Position numbers and translations under genes: made by a program | Source: Heliomarina sp018223035 | GTDB taxonomy: Bacteria; Pseudomonadota; Alphaproteobacteria; Rhodobacterales; Rhodobacteraceae | DNA length: 64,000 nucleotides | Direction: 5' to 3' | Assembly: GCA_018223035.1 (NCBI GenBank) | Contig: JAAEZD010000017.1 | Span: 1-64,000 of the forward strand | Notes under the pieces: generated by a model | The model's database searches: none | Seen by the model: only the letters and a program-made list of their open reading frames with translations | Told to the model about the DNA's origin: nothing | In this document: positions 61,440 through 64,000 of the stretch, in pieces | How positions within the stretch are numbered: position 1 is the first letter of the stretch | Layout of the letters: each line of letters opens with the position of its first letter

Positions 61440-62966
61440 CTACTTCAGACGCTGTCCGTTGGCCAAAATCTGGCCCTGTTCGTTGATCTCGATCTTGGAC
61501 TTGAGCGAATCCGGTCCTTCGCCGGGGACGGCCAGCATGCCCATCATCATCCGTGCGCCCATCGCATCTTGAGACGAAACGAAGCCCATCTCGATCAGCT
61601 TGTCGAGCAAACCGTTCGCCCCGGTGAGGGAGAGATCCATTTCACCTTGGGGACGCGGAGCGCCACCAAAGCTTTCGAGATCGGAGTTATCGAAGGTAAA
61701 GCTGCCCTGGCCCTCGAGCTTTGCGCCAACCATGGAAATCAGCAGGTTGTTGATGTCGATCTCGTTCAGCTCACCCGGCGGCGTGCCCATGGTTTCCATC
61801 TGCATTGCGGCTTCGGGATCGAGCATGTCGAAGGCAAGTGTCGCCTTGCCGGTTGTGTCTACCGAAACCGTAGCCGGATCGCGGGGCAGGGTGCCCTGGG
61901 GATCGAAGAGGTTCCAGAGCATATCGGACATCTTGAAGTCCTGAAGGTTCATCGCAAAGCTGAAATCCTGAGGGTCATCGGTTTTCGCGACGGGGAGCAG
62001 GAAGCTGAGCGCAGCCTGAGCCGCTTCGATCGAGACCGGGAAGGGCAGTTCGGATGCGGTGACAGCGACCGTGGTGTTCTGGCCTTTCAGATCATAGCCG
62101 ATATTGGTTGAATCCATCTGGACGGCGACGGACCCACCCTGAGACGATGTGGTCGCCGAGAATTCCTGACCGTCGCCAGACCCCTGAAGATCGCTGTTAC
62201 CGGCGCTGTAGGACATGTTGCCCTTCATCTTGAAACCGGCAGCGAGCATGGCGGCCATGTCCGAATTGTCGAACTCGATCGGCATTTCACCGGACCCGTT
62301 CATCGAAAGACCAGAAAGCTCCCCCTTGAAGCTGCCTGCATCGGTGGAATCCGGGTCAGAGAAGGTAAGGTCGTAGGATAGTGAATCTGCTTTGTAGTCC
62401 TGCGTGAAAGAGCGCATGTCGCCCAAGGCAATCGTGCTTTCCCCATTCGACGCTTTCACGGAGAATTTCGCCTTGATCGCATCGGAGGCGTCCGGCTCGT
62501 CCTCGATTGAGAGGCTCGTGAGCTCAAAATCGAGCGTGTCCGAGGAATGCAAATAGGTGTACTGGCTCGGGTCGCCCGAGATGAGCATCTTGCCGTTCGA
62601 ATGGGTCATCGTAACCACGGCATCCAGCTCTTCGGTGTCCGATCCCTCGACCTCGACGCTGATCGGCAGCGAGGCGGGGAAGATCGCGTTGACCGTGCCG
62701 TCGTCGTTTTCAACCAGCGCCATGGACGGGATGCCCAAGGTTACAACCGTATCATCCTCGGGGACGGGGATCATCAGTTTAAGGTTGCTGACGGTCAGCG
62801 TGTCACCGGACGTCTCGGTATCCGCTGTCACGTCATAGCCCGTCGAGGTCAGATAGCTATTCCACTCCTGCCAGACATCCTGTGCGGTCAGGTCGGCATG
62901 AGCTGCGGGCGCGGAAAGCGAACAGATGAGAGCAGCGCAACTGCCGTACCGGAAATAACGAGTCAT
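61440..62966 (-). CDS. DUF2125 exported protein
   Basis: A 508-aa precursor with a signal peptide (ending APAAHA) and a long beta-rich, acidic mature part typical of DUF2125. Function is unknown; an envelope role is likely from its signal peptide. ATG 62966 has AGAGG upstream; an ATG eight codons earlier is possible but gives a poorer signal peptide. It is transcribed towards pmbA with a terminator between. Confidence 0.82.
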   Translation of the reverse strand: MTRYFRYGSCAALICSLSAPAAHADLTAQDVWQEWNSYLTSTGYDVTADTETSGDTLTVSNLKLMIPVPEDDTVVTLGIPSMALVENDDGTVNAIFPASLPISVEVEGSDTEELDAVVTMTHSNGKMLISGDPSQYTYLHSSDTLDFELTSLSIEDEPDASDAIKAKFSVKASNGESTIALGDMRSFTQDYKADSLSYDLTFSDPDSTDAGSFKGELSGLSMNGSGEMPIEFDNSDMAAMLAAGFKMKGNMSYSAGNSDLQGSGDGQEFSATTSSQGGSVAVQMDSTNIGYDLKGQNTTVAVTASELPFPVSIEAAQAALSFLLPVAKTDDPQDFSFAMNLQDFKMSDMLWNLFDPQGTLPRDPATVSVDTTGKATLAFDMLDPEAAMQMETMGTPPGELNEIDINNLLISMVGAKLEGQGSFTFDNSDLESFGGAPRPQGEMDLSLTGANGLLDKLIEMGFVSSQDAMGARMMMGMLAVPGEGPDSLKSKIEINEQGQILANGQRLK

Positions 62967-63102
62967 AATCGAACCTCTTTGATGAGCCATCGCGGCATCG
63001 TCTGTTTTTGGGCCGGGATGGTCAAGGGGGGCGCTTGAAGAGCGTATGGACCTGTAGGTGCCGAGTGCTTAACAAGAGCTGAAGATTGGCAAGAGGCGGG
63101 CG

Positions 63103-63720
63103 ATGATCGAACTTGATAAAACGGACGGGCTTTGGGTCGTCACCATCAATCGGCAGGACAAGGCGAATTCCGTTACGGAAGCCATGCTGCAGGAAATGAG
63201 CGAAATCGCCGAGGCTGCTATCGACGCGCGCGGTTTTATCCTGACCGGGCAGGGCAAGGTATTCAGTGCCGGGGCCGATCTTGAAGAAGTGCGCAACAGC
63301 GGTCTGGCGGTTTCGGCCCAGTGGGAGCGGTTGTCGACCGCAATCGCTGCCCTGCCCTGCCTGAGCGTGGCGGCCTTGAACGGCACTCTGGCGGGAGGGT
63401 CGATGGGGATGGCTCTCGCCTGCGATCTTCGGATTTCGGTGCCCGAGGCCAATTTCTTTTACCCGGTTCTCAAGCGGGGTGTCCTGCCGCAACCGTCGGA
63501 TCCGATGCGCATGGCGGCCCTGATCGGTCCGGCGAGAACCAAGCTGATCCTGATGGGCGGTCAAAAAATCTCGGCTGAAACCGCGTACACTTTCGGGCTG
63601 ATCGACAAGATCGTGCCGGGCGATGAACTCATGACCACCGCTCGCGATCTTTTGGCCGACAGTATCGCAGCCGATCCGGCACTTGTCGCCGGGATTTCGG
63701 GCATGTGCGGGCAGACTTAA
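63103..63720 (+). CDS. Crotonase-fold (enoyl-CoA hydratase-like) protein lacking catalytic glutamates
   Basis: A 205-aa crotonase-superfamily protein with the oxyanion-hole regions (FSAGADLEEV and LAGGSMGMALACD) and the LGIP-like stretch FYPVLKRGVLP. In true enoyl-CoA hydratases one glutamate sits in the GGCELA-type loop and another in the PE-x-x-x-G loop; here these are Gly and Val. It also ends about 50 residues early and is probably another crotonase activity or a binding protein. It overlaps the convergent HNH gene by four bases. Confidence 0.82.
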   Translation: MIELDKTDGLWVVTINRQDKANSVTEAMLQEMSEIAEAAIDARGFILTGQGKVFSAGADLEEVRNSGLAVSAQWERLSTAIAALPCLSVAALNGTLAGGSMGMALACDLRISVPEANFFYPVLKRGVLPQPSDPMRMAALIGPARTKLILMGGQKISAETAYTFGLIDKIVPGDELMTTARDLLADSIAADPALVAGISGMCGQT

Positions 63721-64000
63721 AGCCTGCGTTTTCCGGGGATCTTGGATTGGAACCCGGGGGGACGCTTTGCGATCCAGCGAATGAACTTTTCAAGTCGCGG
63801 GTGCGTGCGCAGCGCCTTTATCGTCGAATAGGATCGGGCCAGTTCCGCTTCGCTGAGCGTGGCGTGGATTTCTCTGTGACAGATATGGTGCAAAAGAACG
63901 GTCGGACCGCCCTTGCCACCTTTGAGTTTTGGAATCAGGTGGTGAAGGCTCTGAGCGACGTCAGGCGGGATAGGGCGCCCGCAGAGGGGACAGATCGGAT
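63717..64000 (-). CDS. HNH endonuclease-family protein, 5' end outside window
   Basis: The visible 94 codons begin after a cut-off start and end at TAA 63717-63719. They show a zinc-binding CPLCGRPIP, then SLHHLIPKLKGG with the HNH-like histidines and CHREIH, then a basic C-terminus (FIRWIAKRPPGF, PGKRRL). This fits HNH nucleases of the restriction/phage/housekeeping type. The N-terminal part lies beyond the window. Confidence 0.8.
   Translation of the reverse strand, partial: PICPLCGRPIPPDVAQSLHHLIPKLKGGKGGPTVLLHHICHREIHATLSEAELARSYSTIKALRTHPRLEKFIRWIAKRPPGFQSKIPGKRRL

Noticed and set aside
1..64000. CRISPR arrays, rRNA operons and complete insertion sequences
   Set aside because: No regularly spaced repeats, no rRNA motifs and no transposase gene with terminal inverted repeats were seen.

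Overview
The window is an alphaproteobacterial chromosome segment, most likely from the Rhodobacteraceae (Roseobacter group). The signs are a CcrM-type GANTC methyltransferase, a Rhodobacteraceae-style flagellar gene order, DUF2125, DUF721 and DUF4170 genes in their usual company, petABC encoding a three-subunit cytochrome bc1 complex, and high-GC codon use. No rRNA, CRISPR array or intact insertion sequence was seen. All assignments come from reading translations and motifs; no database search was possible.

Layout. 1-1.6 kb: the right end of a mobile island. Two small genes and a frameshifted tyrosine recombinase abut the 3' end of tRNA-Lys(UUU). 1.8-9.1 kb: housekeeping genes (dapF-mtaB, petABC), a GST, a PaiB-like flavoprotein, and an FMN riboswitch in front of a frameshifted lumazine synthase gene. 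9.2-29.0 kb: a flagellar basal-body, hook and export cluster (fliI; flgB-flgC-fliE-fliQ-flgF-flgG-flgA-flgH-fliL; transglycosylase-flhA-fliR-flhB-coiled coil; flgE-flgK-flgL-flgI; motB). It is interrupted at 20.3-23.0 kb by a glycine-betaine demethylase pair (gbcA-gbcB) preceded by a cobalamin riboswitch. 29.2-35.5 kb: a catabolic or regulatory patch with TetR, a glutamine-synthetase-like enzyme, a Rieske oxygenase, IclR, a carboxymuconolactone-decarboxylase-family protein and a PfkB kinase. 35.5-36.4 kb has no supportable gene but carries repeats.

36.4-43.5 kb: an exopolysaccharide cassette of the type found at PEP-CTERM/exosortase loci (TPR lipoprotein, ExoY-type sugar transferase, AAA ATPase, Wzz-like chain-length protein, BY-kinase), without an exosortase here. 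It is followed by a rhomboid protease, an unknown exported protein, and a membrane-anchored winged-helix regulator with a small exported partner. 48.0-54.2 kb: rnhB, ccrM (three GANTC sites just upstream), a class III adenylyl cyclase, a lone receiver protein, alkB and mutY. 54.3-64 kb: DUF721, a DsbA-like protein and a CoA-transferase; then the lipid A/LPS operon pmbA-cysQ-DUF4170-waaA-like-lpxK; DUF2125; a crotonase-fold protein; and a truncated HNH nuclease gene.

The most unusual signals are as follows: the cobalamin riboswitch directly before gbcAB inside the flagellar cluster; a shared TTAA-N7-CTAA-like box at almost the same distance upstream of fliI, flgE and motB (a CtrA-like site); helically phased 11-bp repeats before motB; the two frameshifted genes; and several enzymes lacking normally catalytic residues (DapF Cys to Ser, the WaaA-like protein without its usual S-x-G-E motif, a crotonase without either glutamate).
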